Shown here one piece after another: positions 13,310 through 25,300 of a stretch of 64,000 bases of DNA (within the stretch, counting starts at the first letter, position 1; the number at the start of each line of letters is the position of its first letter). Origin of the DNA: Torreya grandis (taxonomy: Eukaryota; Streptophyta; Pinopsida; Cupressales; Taxaceae); assembly GCA_037957365.1 (NCBI GenBank), contig JARHVA010005351.1, forward strand, positions 839,501 to 903,500, in the 5' to 3' direction. Below the pieces are notes generated by a model that saw nothing but the letters and a program-made list of their open reading frames with translations, did no database searches and was not told the DNA's origin. A program made the translations under genes and the position numbers.

Positions 13310-14028
13310 GCTTTATATTTTATAGATTTTAATAATTTAATACCTTATATCTAGTTTAGTAATATCTATGAAGATATATGTCCTTGAAGATGAATAAAAT
13401 ACCCAAATGACCAATAAAGATATTCCAACCTATAATCACAAAAAATATTGCATAATAATCAACTTGTTAAAATATCCCAACTTCGATAATCATAACAACC
13501 CCTTAGACTTGGACTAATGTCCCTGATGCCATACCCTCTTAGATATGGATATATATAGCTTAGATTTATCCATCCCATGTTAGTAACCATTATTAATATG
13601 AGCTTCACATCTCTTGATTAATGTTGCAATCAATCATCATAAAACATCTTGATAGGAAAGCAAAATGATTTGTTACATAACAAACCATAAAATCACTTAG
13701 GGAAAGTTCTACTATATAGTAAACATATCCAATCACTAGAAGTATCTGAACATTGACCGAAAACATCTTGGAATATTTTTATATTATGCTTCTTAATCCA
13801 AACAACCATACAATTATTTTGGACTATTTTAGATAACTTTACATAGATAGTGATAAGAATATGATATAGATAATCTAACTTATCCTTTTTTAAATTATGT
13901 TTTTATTAAGTTCAATTAAACATGTTATAGCATTTTTACCTATATAATTTATGTTATATCTTATTCAATATAAAAATTCATATTTTATAATTATTTAGAT
14001 CTCATAAATTGAAAATATGTTATAATAT
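13310..14028. other. Non-coding stretch, possible LTR of element TE-G
   Basis: No coding sequence was seen. A possible LTR start, tgttaaaatatcccaac, lies at about 13466, and a PBS-like site follows at 14029, which would give an LTR of about 560 bp. No second copy of this LTR was found in the window, so the assignment is tentative. Confidence 0.25.
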
Positions 14029-14050
14029 TATAGTGAACCCAATCATTTTT
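14029..14050 (+). other. PBS-like site of element TE-G
   Basis: The sequence tatagtgaacccaatcattt resembles the sites at 46437 (atttggtgaaccc) and 59594 (ttggtgaacctgatgtg), each of which stands before a gag. A gag-like frame follows on the same strand within 350 bp, supporting a former primer-binding site. Confidence 0.4.
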
Positions 14051-14329
14051 TCTAGAACAAGAAAACTATAGGCCTTTTTACCTTTGGGTTTCATCCTTCC
14101 TTATTAGGGTTAAAGAATTCTATGTTAGGGTCTCAACCCTGATTTATGTGTTCCATTTATAACGTAGTAATGTATCCATTTTGGGTCTACCATCCTTGAT
14201 GTTTTCATGATACTATTCTATGCAATCTAAAAATGTTAAATATCTTTTACTTATAACATGAAGTACTAGGTTAAGTTGTGTTAAAATAGAGAATAATCAT
14301 ATCCATTTGGTCCAACTATGGATATTTGT

Positions 14330-15070
14330 GTAATATAAATTGGGTAAAAAAAATAAATGAATTTTTTTCAACTTATACTAGTGAAAACATTAATAATGAA
14401 CACATATAAGTAGAGGAACATGCTAATGATGATATGCCTAAACTTGAAATAGATTATGAATATGAAAATGATCATAATATGAATATCATAATAGAATACA
14501 TTCTACTGAGCTTAATGGTATAGATACTACAAAAGTTGTAACACTCTAATTTTTTAATTCAAATTTGTATATAAAATAACATTTGTATATGTTCATGAAC
14601 ATAATCATATAATCCAAAAATAAAAATGTTTATAAACATTTCACATCTAAGGATTAAGATGATATCTTTAGTGTTACTAATTATAAATTTATAGACATCA
14701 ATTTTTAATTAGGTTTTTAGATCACTAATCTTACTACTAGTATTCATATGTATACACATATGGCTACACATGTGATTCCCACCCATGGTATGGGGGAAGC
14801 ACAAGGTATTCCTCACAATTGTTTGGGTAGAGTTACATAACATAATTTTATAAATTTTAGTGTTTCTACTCATGCCACATCATACATTACCACACAATAT
14901 TATATGCCTATTACTTAAGACTTTGTATAAACTATTTTTTATTTTCAAGCTAAGTTCTTACAATTGGAGCAAGCTTCTTTTATAATGGGTCATTCAATTG
15001 ATTCTGAAGAATTATCAAAAAATATGTTGGCCCTTGAGATGTTATATTATCCCATACCTATAATATTTTT
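14330..15070 (+). pseudogene. Gag N-terminal remnant, element TE-G
   Basis: Two coherent blocks are readable on the + strand. The first (about 14395-14510) is acidic, with HANDDMPKLEIDYEYEND. The second (about 14760-15045) contains THVIPTHGMGEAQGIPH, then several stops, then FQAKFLQLEQASFIMGHSID and SKNMLALEML. Acidic leaders followed by a Gln/Leu-rich helix are usual in the N-terminal half of Tat-type gag, and the same order is seen in TE-D from 46835. The conserved gag core is missing: similarity stops near 15070, where LTR-like sequence of another family begins. Gag would package the element RNA in cytoplasmic particles, but this copy is dead. Confidence 0.5.
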
Positions 15071-15099
15071 CACCTAATATTACATTATATGATACTAAA

Positions 15100-15960
15100 C
15101 ATGATCTAGAACAACATGTTATCACCTATAAGTGTGGGATAAAATGATCAAGATAATAATTCCTCTTTATCAGTATATATTGGGATACACAATATATCAT
15201 AACATAGATCTCATGTATACTTGGATGGTAAATAGACAATACTTTTTTTGAACCTAGATATAGTAGAGGGTAGTCCAAATTTAATATAAAAGGTATAGTA
15301 TTCCAAAGCCTATGCCTAAGACATATGATATTGTTATAACTAAGTATCAATATAAATCAATGATATAAAACTAGTGACAAGATATATCATGGATATAGTA
15401 AGGAAACCACATGTAAGGAAATTAATAACAAGTTTAATATGAATCCAATATGAAAACCAAAAATAAACTAAATAAGAATTGAATGTCACAATAGTAGACT
15501 ATAAGTGCACTCAATACAACATATGGTAGTAATGGCACACCTAAACACTATATACTATACTAGCTTCTTTGGTATAATAAGAACCTAAGGAAGGACGAAA
15601 ACATAGATGATATTATAGTAAAAATAAAATTAGATCTATCTACTAAGTAAATAAAACATATAGAGTAGGGATAAAATTAATTACCTTTGTATTTACTTAC
15701 AAATGCATCAATCTCATTGTTGGCTCTAGTGACACTTTACAAGAGCTGTTATAGGTGAAGACCTTAAATGGAAAGGATGAATATCTATATGCTATTAGTT
15801 TGGACCTATAAATACTATGGGGTACCTAATTGGTTTAAATCCTCCTATTGAACTTCAAATATCTTGATAAATACTTGACTTCCAAGAATAAGACTTTAAC
15901 CTATAATTCTATTTTTACTATAGTTACACCCCAATTTCTACCCTAGTGGAAGACTGTTAT
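15100..15960 (-). repeat. LTR-like fragment, minus orientation
   Basis: Around 15660-15960 the order of landmarks (attacc, a gap, gcatcaatctc, ttggctct, then ggtgaagaccttaaatgg) matches 21570-21680 (cttatc, gcttcaatctcccc, ttggctca, ggttgaagacctcaaatgg). It also recalls the TE-B LTR at 49680. It therefore appears to be a diverged LTR of the TE-F group. Outer limits are not visible. Confidence 0.4.
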
Positions 15961-18190
15961 GAAACTATGATTTGATACATTTTCTTGATATTATTAATTT
16001 TTAAATTTAATTATTTTCATAATTAAACTTAGTTAATATTTTTTGTGTTCACCATTATTGAATTGTAGAAAGTAGATAAATTTTAATGATTGTTTAATAC
16101 GATGTTCTACATATTATGACTATATTTAATAATTTAAATTTAAACTTTTTCTTTTCATCTATTTAATATATTTTATATATGTATTATTGTGAAAATTTCT
16201 AACTAATTTTTGTTTGGATGAGGTGGATTTATGTAGTTATACCCCTTGTATCAAAATTTAGATGGAGACCATCATAGGGGAGAGGGAGGTAGATCATTAT
16301 AGTTAGGGTTAAATAGATCTAGAGGATAAAAATCACAAACAAGCACATAACACCACTCAACTACAATTTTATGGTCGTATTTGAAGTCAGCGTGTGATTG
16401 TTACTTTAGGTATATTCATGTATGTTGATTGGTTACTCTTTGAGTTTTTTTTTTTTTTTTGTGTGTGTGTTGAGGTTGGCTTGAAAAGTGTTAATGTGTA
16501 TGTTGGTTGTTTTTAATATGTTTGGAATGTTTTTTAAAGTTTATTATTTTTGCTAATAGGTGAACTTTGTCCCAAAATGAAAACATAAGATTGCCCTAGA
16601 AAATTTATGAAAATCCTAATAATTTATAATCATTTAATGTTGGTTTTCTTACATAAACTATTTTGGTAGTATTTAAGGAATTAAATTTTTCAATTTATTA
16701 TTAAAGACACCCAAAATGGTGAATTATTTTATAGATTTTTGATTAATATGGTAATTGGTTGATATAACACTGTATATTGCTTGGGTGGTATTATATTTTT
16801 AAAAAAGAAAAAGAAAAAAGCTTGATTTATATAATTTAACCCTTGACCATTATGAAAGGTAAAATGTAAATAAATAATAGTAAGTGGGAGTCAAACCATG
16901 TAATAATTATATTATACAATGAATAGGGTTTATTTTTAGGGTCATGCAAATAGAAAACTACTCATTTCAAGTTGAATGAGTATTGTGGAACCAAATATAA
17001 CCTTAAGCAAGGAAGAAAACCTAACTTTAGGCTCACATTTTATGGCATGGGTAATAGAAGTCAACAAAAGACTTTGTTTTTTCATCAATATTTTTTTCAT
17101 TGGAGACTACATTTAATGGCAAGGATTATATGTGGTGTTGTGAGAATGTATGGAAAAATAATTGTAGGGAATCAATGTATTGCATGGTAGGGAAGTGAGG
17201 GCCTATAGTTTCGTAGGATAAAAAGAAAAAATTTAAAAATAAATAAGAGGAAAAGTAAGGATGAAAATAGAGATATGTTTGAAGTGATTTAAATTTTGAA
17301 AACAAAAAGAAAAATGATATGTTACTATTTAAGATAGGCAAGTAACAAAAACTAAAATTTGGCTTATAATTTTATAATGATAAAATTGGAAAATGGGTAT
17401 AAGTTTTTAGTGTTATAATGTTTGATTCTGTCAAATAATTAAATGATATAAATTTAATCATCTATGAAACCCTATAAATTTTTAATTTTTATTATATAAG
17501 TTAAGTATTTTTCATTTAATGTTGCATTTTTATGGATTAGACATATATGGTTTTAAATGCATCATGACCTTTTATGTATGCATGACATGCATTTTACATT
17601 TATTATAAGTAAAAAAAATTCATTCCATTTGGGTGAAATTGAAACTATTTTAATGTATTATAAGATAATAAATGGAAAGGGTTTATGTTATGGTTGAATA
17701 TTCCTTAGCTAATTGAAAATTGTGGGAACTTTGAAATAAATTATGTGGGTATTCTTATTTGGAAAAAATAAATATAGATTTATATTTAATTATAAATTAA
17801 TTTTAGGCTCTATTTATAGATGAAAATAATTCACTCCTATATACCTGTAGGTGGGGGTAAACTCCCATCCATAAGTCTACAAAAGTGGGAAACACTACAT
17901 AAACCTTACATACATAATCATTTGGTAGAAAATAAAAATAGAAGCATTTTATTTACATGAGGATATAGTTAAACACCTTAATAAGTAAACTAGATTGAAT
18001 TGTTTTATTTAGTCAAGATTTATGAGGTTTTAAAGAGTTACCAAATAACTAAGTGGTTTTGAAAAGGACTCAAAGACATAATCAACCATGAAAGGAATTA
18101 AGGGTTTAAAATTGCATTAATTTTGATAACCAAGATATTAAAGAGTCAATATCTTGTAATAATCACAAACAATAACCATGAAACCAACCC
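15961..18190. other. Non-coding AT-rich stretch
   Basis: No coding motif, LTR pair or RNA gene was recognised. It includes a T/GT-rich tract at about 16446-16471. The short frame at 16972-17190 has no recognisable domain. Confidence 0.4.
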
Positions 18191-18847
18191 TAATCCTTCT
18201 ATAAACTTATAGATGGTTGTCATAATTACCTACGGCCTTATAGATGGATAAGATTCCCATACTATGTTAATGATATGTTATGAAATAAGAAATGTTTTAA
18301 TTAATTATTTAAACATTTTATAATCTAAAATTTCTAATCTATGAATTAAACTTGATGTTTATACCATTATATATAATAACAAACCTTGATATATTTGTCA
18401 TTTATATTGATTTTGATACTTGATTTATTACATTACCATATTTTAGTCTTATTTACTTGAATGATATGAAATATAATATAGGATTATAACATGAGATTAA
18501 AGATTATGGTGTTTGAAATATTTTTAGGATATTTAAACTACTCTAATCCTTATATAAACTTATATATGGTTGTCATAATTACCTACGGGCTTATAGATGA
18601 ATAAGATTCCCATACTATGTTAATGATATGTTATGAGATAAGAAATGTTTTACTTAATTAGTTAGACATTTTATATTCTAAAATTTCTAATCTATGAATT
18701 AAACTTGATGTTTATACCACCATATATAATATCAAACCTTGATATATTTGTCATTTATATTGATTTCGATACCTGATTTATTACATTACCATATTGTAGT
18801 CTTATTTACTTAAATGATATAATATATAATATAGGCTTACGACATTA
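18191..18847 (+). repeat. Tandem duplication, period about 353 bp
   Basis: The unit at 18191-18495 is repeated at 18544-18847 with only scattered differences (over 90% identity by eye), separated by about 50 bp of unique sequence. Shared landmarks are taatccttntataaactta, cccatactatgttaatg and gaattaaacttgatgttta. The copies are far more alike than the LTR pairs in this window, so the duplication is younger than most insertions. No coding content was seen. Confidence 0.9.
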
Positions 18848-19656
18848 TTTTACTTTAACTATAACTCTTTTAATATTGTAGTAACATATTAAGGATATGA
18901 CATGATTTAAAGATCTAGCTATGGTGAAAGAAATAAGTACAATGGGTCTTAGACTTTATGAAATGAGGTTATATGATGCTAAAACATATATATCAATTGT
19001 ATAATATTTTCTAAGTGAATTGAATAGCTTAGTTAGTTATATTTTGGTGATTAAGTATGTGTTATTAATACTTGAAACATATATTTGCATTAAGATTACT
19101 TTCCAATATCGAAAGATGATGTGTGATATGCAAGATACATAGTTGTATGTCACACATCATACATTTGGAAAGGATATTTGAGGGTGACATAAAAAATAAG
19201 TAGAGAGTTAAAATTATGTGATTGATGATATAGATATTGTAATATGAAACTATAAATTCTTTGGATAAATTAATTCTATAGTTGTATACCTTTTCAATCC
19301 ACCATACTTTCTTATTTTAATGTAGCTTGAAATCAAATCAGATAAATGTGTGTCCATAGTATGTATGATGTAATGCATGTAATTGTGATATTAATCACAC
19401 ATAGATGGTTTTGGTTGCCTGCATCATTTTTATTTTCCCCTTCATGAAGGGAAGTCTATTCCTAGAAAGGAGGTGTGTGATACACCATTGGTTTATGTTT
19501 AGAGGTAAAGCAACCAAATGATGTTCTCGCTCTTTATGACTGATCTAAACTATTTAATAATGCTTACTCGTGGCTTATGAAACTGATATAATCCATATAT
19601 GTTTTATAATTATGATAATACATGTTGCATTGTATATCATTGTATTTGCACAGTTT

Positions 19657-19809
19657 GACATTTTATAGTAGTATGGTTATATGTATGACATTGTATTTTT
19701 ATATTATGACATTTTAGGGTAATATGGTTATATGTATTAAAGTATACTTGCATATTATGACACTTTATATTAGTGTGGATATATGTGTAACATTATATAG
19801 TAGTTTATA
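19657..19809 (+). repeat. Minisatellite, 51-bp unit, three copies
   Basis: Units start at 19657, 19708 and 19759 with gacattttat, gacattttag and gacactttat, each followed by atatggttatatgta-like sequence. The first two are 51 bp long. The array decays after the third unit. Confidence 0.7.
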
Positions 19810-20860
19810 TTGGTATTAAGTTACTTATAACTCTATGATAGTATATTTGACCTTGTACAATTGTATATTTATACGTATGACATCTAGCAGTGATATATTA
19901 AAATTGAAATATTGTATAATAACATATTTTTATGCTTAGTTGTCTCTCAATAGTGTGTTTGTCTATTAGGACTATTTAAAATATTGATATTGAATATTTA
20001 ACACAAATTAGCATTAAAACTAAGACTACTAGTTGCGATTGGATTTAGTGCATGGTTATTATTAAATCATTGATGCATCTAGACAATGAATGGTAGCACC
20101 ATGCTATGCATTTTATTAAGTTGATGTATTTTATAGAATATTGGATGGAATGTTAATTATGAAGTTATTATATTTACTTTAATATATATATTTTATCTAA
20201 CTAAACTTATTTTTAAATATTAATGATGAATTAAAATTAATAAAATGTTAATTTCTCTTCCATGTCATTTTATAAAAAAAATTCAAGTTTTTTCTTATAA
20301 ATATAAAAGGGTTTTAACAACTAATTAAGATCATAAATGAAATTTCATTTAGAGCATATGAGTCTCATGTGTGTTAGGAATGATAATTATTTTTCATATA
20401 CAAAATACTTCAAACCATAAATCACCCCAAACACTAATAAAACTATATCAACCAATCCAATTTAATCAAATATGTGTCTGTTGACTTAGATTTGTATTTT
20501 ACAAGTTAATATACTTGAAAAGATAGATAAAAATTCAAAATTGTATTGGTTAGGCCAATAAAATATAGGAATAAGTAATAAGTAAAATTGATGTATTGGA
20601 CATACTAATATAATAGGAACAAAATGTGACTAGTATAAATTGAAATAGAGGAGATTAAGAAGGAAACAAATATAGGGATTAAACTGATAGTAAAAAAGTT
20701 ATGATAGAATAGTATGCATAAATCTTATGTAAAGTACCACAAGATGACCCCACTCATTTTTTAGTGTACTCCTTAGGATGTGAACTTATGGAAATTAATG
20801 TACTAACAAGTCATGGAACATAAATCCTAAAAAATTGGTAAAAATGAAAAATAACATGTA
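19810..20860 (-). repeat. Probable 3' LTR of element TE-F, minus orientation
   Basis: The right end lies just left of a PPT-like block at 20868. Sequence at about 20640-20860 resembles 22140-22348 (for example accacaagatgaccccactc against accaagaaactttcccactt), which also ends at a PPT-like block. The left limit is not visible. Confidence 0.35.
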
Positions 20861-20867
20861 TATAAAT

Positions 20868-20880
20868 ATACCCCACCTGA
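20868..20880 (-). other. Polypurine tract of TE-F (minus strand)
   Basis: Read on the minus strand this is tcaggtggggtata, just before the presumed LTR start. The next sequence inward, tctcatcatgtgt, matches the sequence next to the TE-B polypurine tract (50461-50473, then gctcatcatgtgt). This links TE-F to TE-B and sets the minus orientation. Confidence 0.5.
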
Positions 20881-21559
20881 ATCTCATCATGTGTCAAAAT
20901 AACATAGTGTATGATGGTTCTTTGAGAAAGATATATAACAACACTAAAACATAGCACAATTTTTTTTAAGAAATATAATTAAGATTGAAAATAAATAAAT
21001 AAATATAAATATGTACCTTCAATTATCTTTCTTACTAAAGATATGGTATTGCATGTGTTGCATCTAATGGAAGTTATAAATTCTATGCACATGCTAAGAT
21101 TGACCTAAAACTATACTATTTATCTAAATATAATAGGACTTTAATAACATCAATAGAATAGGTCCTATGATATTAGATGATGGATTAAGGTTGAAATGAA
21201 TTTTGTATACATATAATAGGGTTACCTACAACATAAATGTTAGTAGAAAAGGGTTTTAAAGCATAAGCTTATGACATAAGGATGTAGCTCTCACTAGAAC
21301 TTAAATAATATATATTATTATTTGAAAGTAAATTATTTTAGATGATAAAATAAATAAAATTATGGGATAAAATGATTATAAATGATTATTATGCCATATT
21401 CAACCCAATGGGGGTCTATGAAACCTAAATTTATTTATGGAAAATCTAAGAGTCTAGGGCACACTGACTTATTTGGTTTTTAGAAGGACTAAAAAGGATA
21501 CATATACATATATTCAAAAACAAATAATAAAAATTAATCTAAAAACTAAATAAATGAAA

Positions 21560-22348
21560 TACTATATGGATATAAATACTTATCTTGGGGTGGACCCATA
21601 GATGCTTCAATCTCCCCTTGGCTCAAGTTCATATTTATCAAGAGATGTTGTGGGTTGAAGACCTCAAATGGTTGGATGAAGGAATATGATATATTCATTT
21701 AAGAACTCCCACTAACTCCTCATATTGATATTTAATGACACTATGAGATAATACTCCTCAAGATAAAGGTTATAAGCCACTAACTCTCCCAAATGTACCT
21801 ATAATAGATTTATGATGAAAATCAAAGTGAATAAATGGTATATAGCCAATTAGGATTGAAATATGACCCCTATATATTGATACAATACCAAAAACCAACC
21901 TTGAAATCTAAGCTAATGGTATTATCCCAAATGATATAGTTGAAATAAGTTAGTTAACACAAAAAAGTATCAACCAAACCAATATAGTATAGATGTTAAA
22001 AAGTATATTAGAACTATATCATGATGGTTGATATAGTACATGAAGGGTGAAGGCACAAAAGAGATGGTATTAGTTAAGATGATACTATATGATATATGTA
22101 AGTTGGTAAATATGTATAAGAGACATATAATAGATGTAGATAGATAGACATAGAGAGGAGGTTCAACTTAAATTAGTAATGGTGTAATTAAGATAAGATG
22201 ATAAAATATTTCATAGAGCACCAAGAAACTTTCCCACTTGATTCCAATTTCACCCTTTAATGTGTGCACTCATGGACATTGGTGTGTTGATAAGTTATTA
22301 CAATATAAATTTTTAGTAAATGATAAAGTGAATAATATTATGTTAATA
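21560..22348 (-). repeat. Second LTR-like copy beside the TE-F 3' LTR
   Basis: It contains the gcttcaatctccccttgg landmark of the family at about 21610 and ends right beside another PPT-like block (22351-22364; ggggctta replaced by cagggctta on the minus strand). Inward sequence agctcatatta matches the TE-B subterminal block. It may be a tandem partial LTR duplication, as in TE-A, or a second insertion. Confidence 0.4.
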
Positions 22349-22364
22349 TATAAGCCCTGTGTGA

Positions 22365-25300
22365 AGCTCATATTATTTCATAGTATTGTAACATGGGATT
22401 GTGCTCTAGGAAATAAACATAGCAAAACAAAAGTGCATAACTAAAATGAAATTTTGAAATAACTAAATTTAAATGAAAATATGTACCTTCACTTGCCTTC
22501 TAATTTTTACATAATGTGGCTATGTTTTAGTTGATGTAAGGTTCCCAATGAGAATATCAAGAGGTGGGCCTAAAAAAAAAGATTAAATTCCAATTTCTTA
22601 TAATTTTTTGTTACTAGCTAATTTTTTTTTATCACACCAGTATTAAAAGGATTATTTGGTTTAATGAAAAGTACCTATATAAATAAATATATGAGTTAAA
22701 AAATGAAATTTCATGGTAAATAAATTAAGGTTGTAAAATTTTTAATTTATAATATAAATAAGTGAAAACTATTCATTTTTGCATTTTCTATGTTTGTAAA
22801 ACCAACACTTTTATTATTAAAATTTAGAGGTTTTAGAGATCATGGTTCACAATCCATGAGGTAGATGTGTTAGGGGATGTTTCAAAGTTGCATCTAGAGT
22901 AGTATAGGTATGATATGCATTTATTTATTTTTTTGACGTTTTAAGTTAAAATAAAATAGATTAGTAAATATATGTGCTATGGAAAATCTATGTGATGGAA
23001 TTTACCCCCAACAATCATCAAAACAAATCTAGAATCAAGAAAAATAATGCTTAGTTGAAAAAAATTGGAAACTACTACCAAAGTCATTTATTAGGGCTAA
23101 GAAAATAAATCACCACCCTCATTAAACTATATCATCTATGATAATATAATTTATAAAAGGATAAAAACTTCTTGACTGATACCTTAGGATATGGTTGATG
23201 TATTTTGGTGAAATGTTAATCAATACCATATGGGTGGCCAATGGTGTTAGGAAATAAGTATGTCTGGTGTATTTTACAAGTTGGCCAATTAGTAGGGAGA
23301 GGTTAACTTTGCCAATATTATGGTTTGTGATTAATAAACTTAGATATCATATGGTATCAATATAATATAACAATATTATAACTGACACCACTGGTATGGT
23401 TGGTGTAGTTAGGTTTTTGGTTAATGCAGTAGAAAAATAATAAAAATTTATCTTTCATATTTTACATTGATTTTAAACCTTTATTTAATATTTTTGAAAT
23501 AAAATCTAACCATTTTTTTTTATATTTTTTAAAGGTGCCAACGACTGTGGTATAATGTGAATGATAGCTAGCTGCCAAATCTATTAGAGAGATTATTGGT
23601 AGTTGATTAAGCAAAAATTCCCATACTAAACCTCAGAGATATAATGGAGGTGTGTCAAGTGATTATGATCTTAAATTTTGATTTCCATTTTTTTAGGGTG
23701 ATGGGATAGACTCATCAATACATTTATATGGGTAATGTATGTGGATACTATCAATATGGGGATCACCTTGGAAGATGTGCATGTGATCCCCAATATTCAT
23801 ATCAAGGGCATATAAGTGGTGTGTAATAATCTAGATAATATATACAAGAGATTATAGTTAGGCTAGTGGGACATAATAACATATAGTTATAATGGGCATA
23901 ATCTCATTGCACTAATTTTTGAGGTATACATTTTGGGCATAATATTATATTCTAAAAGGACTTAATCAGACTTATGATTACATGTGTGTTGAATCATAAT
24001 TTAGATGGGGTTATATCACTTTAAATTATATATATGTTCCTCTTGACGCCATATTATATATATATTTTTATTTCATGTCACTTAAATATGTGTATCAAGC
24101 GTATAATTTATAAAACATTTTGAGTAGGGGCCAATAAATTATGGGTCTTATCATATTCTTTGCATTTTGGATATATGAGTGGTTCTTGATGTATATAATT
24201 ATATAAATGATTCATGTTATATATGATCACCTACCATAATCAAGGATGTGTGTTTATGGCCATGCTATTTGAGCAATCATATAGGCACCAACATTGGAGA
24301 CTATATAATGAGATAATATTAGGTGGATATGATATATGGGTACTATGGATAGGTGGGAGTTATGATAGAACACAATATAATATAGGGGATGAAGGTTAAT
24401 CAGTATGAGATACATATTATGGGTAAATTCATACCCATGAGACTATGTACCATGAAAGTTTTTACTTGCACAATTGGTGGTTCTTTTGGTGATTCAAATA
24501 ATTATACGTTTAACACAGTAGAGAGCCATGGGGTATAAGAGGATGAGGGTTTTTAGTTGTAGTTATTTTAGTAAGACCTCATTAACCTATGGTAATAAAA
24601 TGATTAGAGATAAAATAGTGGGTGTAATAAGGACAGGAAAGATATATAAAAGTGGTATCCATGCCTTTGAGATAATAGAGAGACCATTAAGTAGGTCTAA
24701 TAGATAACTAAACCAATTAGTGATGAGTATGCAAAGATTATTATCTATTTATAGTGGTACCATGATGGAGATTCATTTAATTTTCACCACCATGTAGCCA
24801 TGATATCACTCATGTATTATGAATCTGAGGCAATGGTATGATTTTTGTAAAGCACAATTTTTTTATTTTATACTATTAGATTAATATTATAGAGGGAGAT
24901 ATATACATGTTAGGTACTAGTCATAGATAGACTACATATTTTGATATACATGTGAAATATAATGTTATTTTAATTTATTTTAGCATACATGATTGTAATT
25001 GAGGAGACATTATTGAATAATCTTGGTGAGACCACTTACCATGAGATTTTAGACATAGTGTTACCTTAGCACAACACCATAGGGTTGTCACATCTCATGA
25101 CACTAGTAGCTTGAGTAGATTCTAGCTAATTTTAGTTATTTGGTGAGACTACCATGGAGGTTTAGAGATAAGATTAAGTATAATACTATGTTCCTCTACT
25201 ATTATGGATCAGAGTGGTTGAGGTATCTATGTGGTGAGAGTTGTCCATGGAGAGAGATATAGACATGGATACAACTAGTTATGTAGTAGGGCCATAGGTG

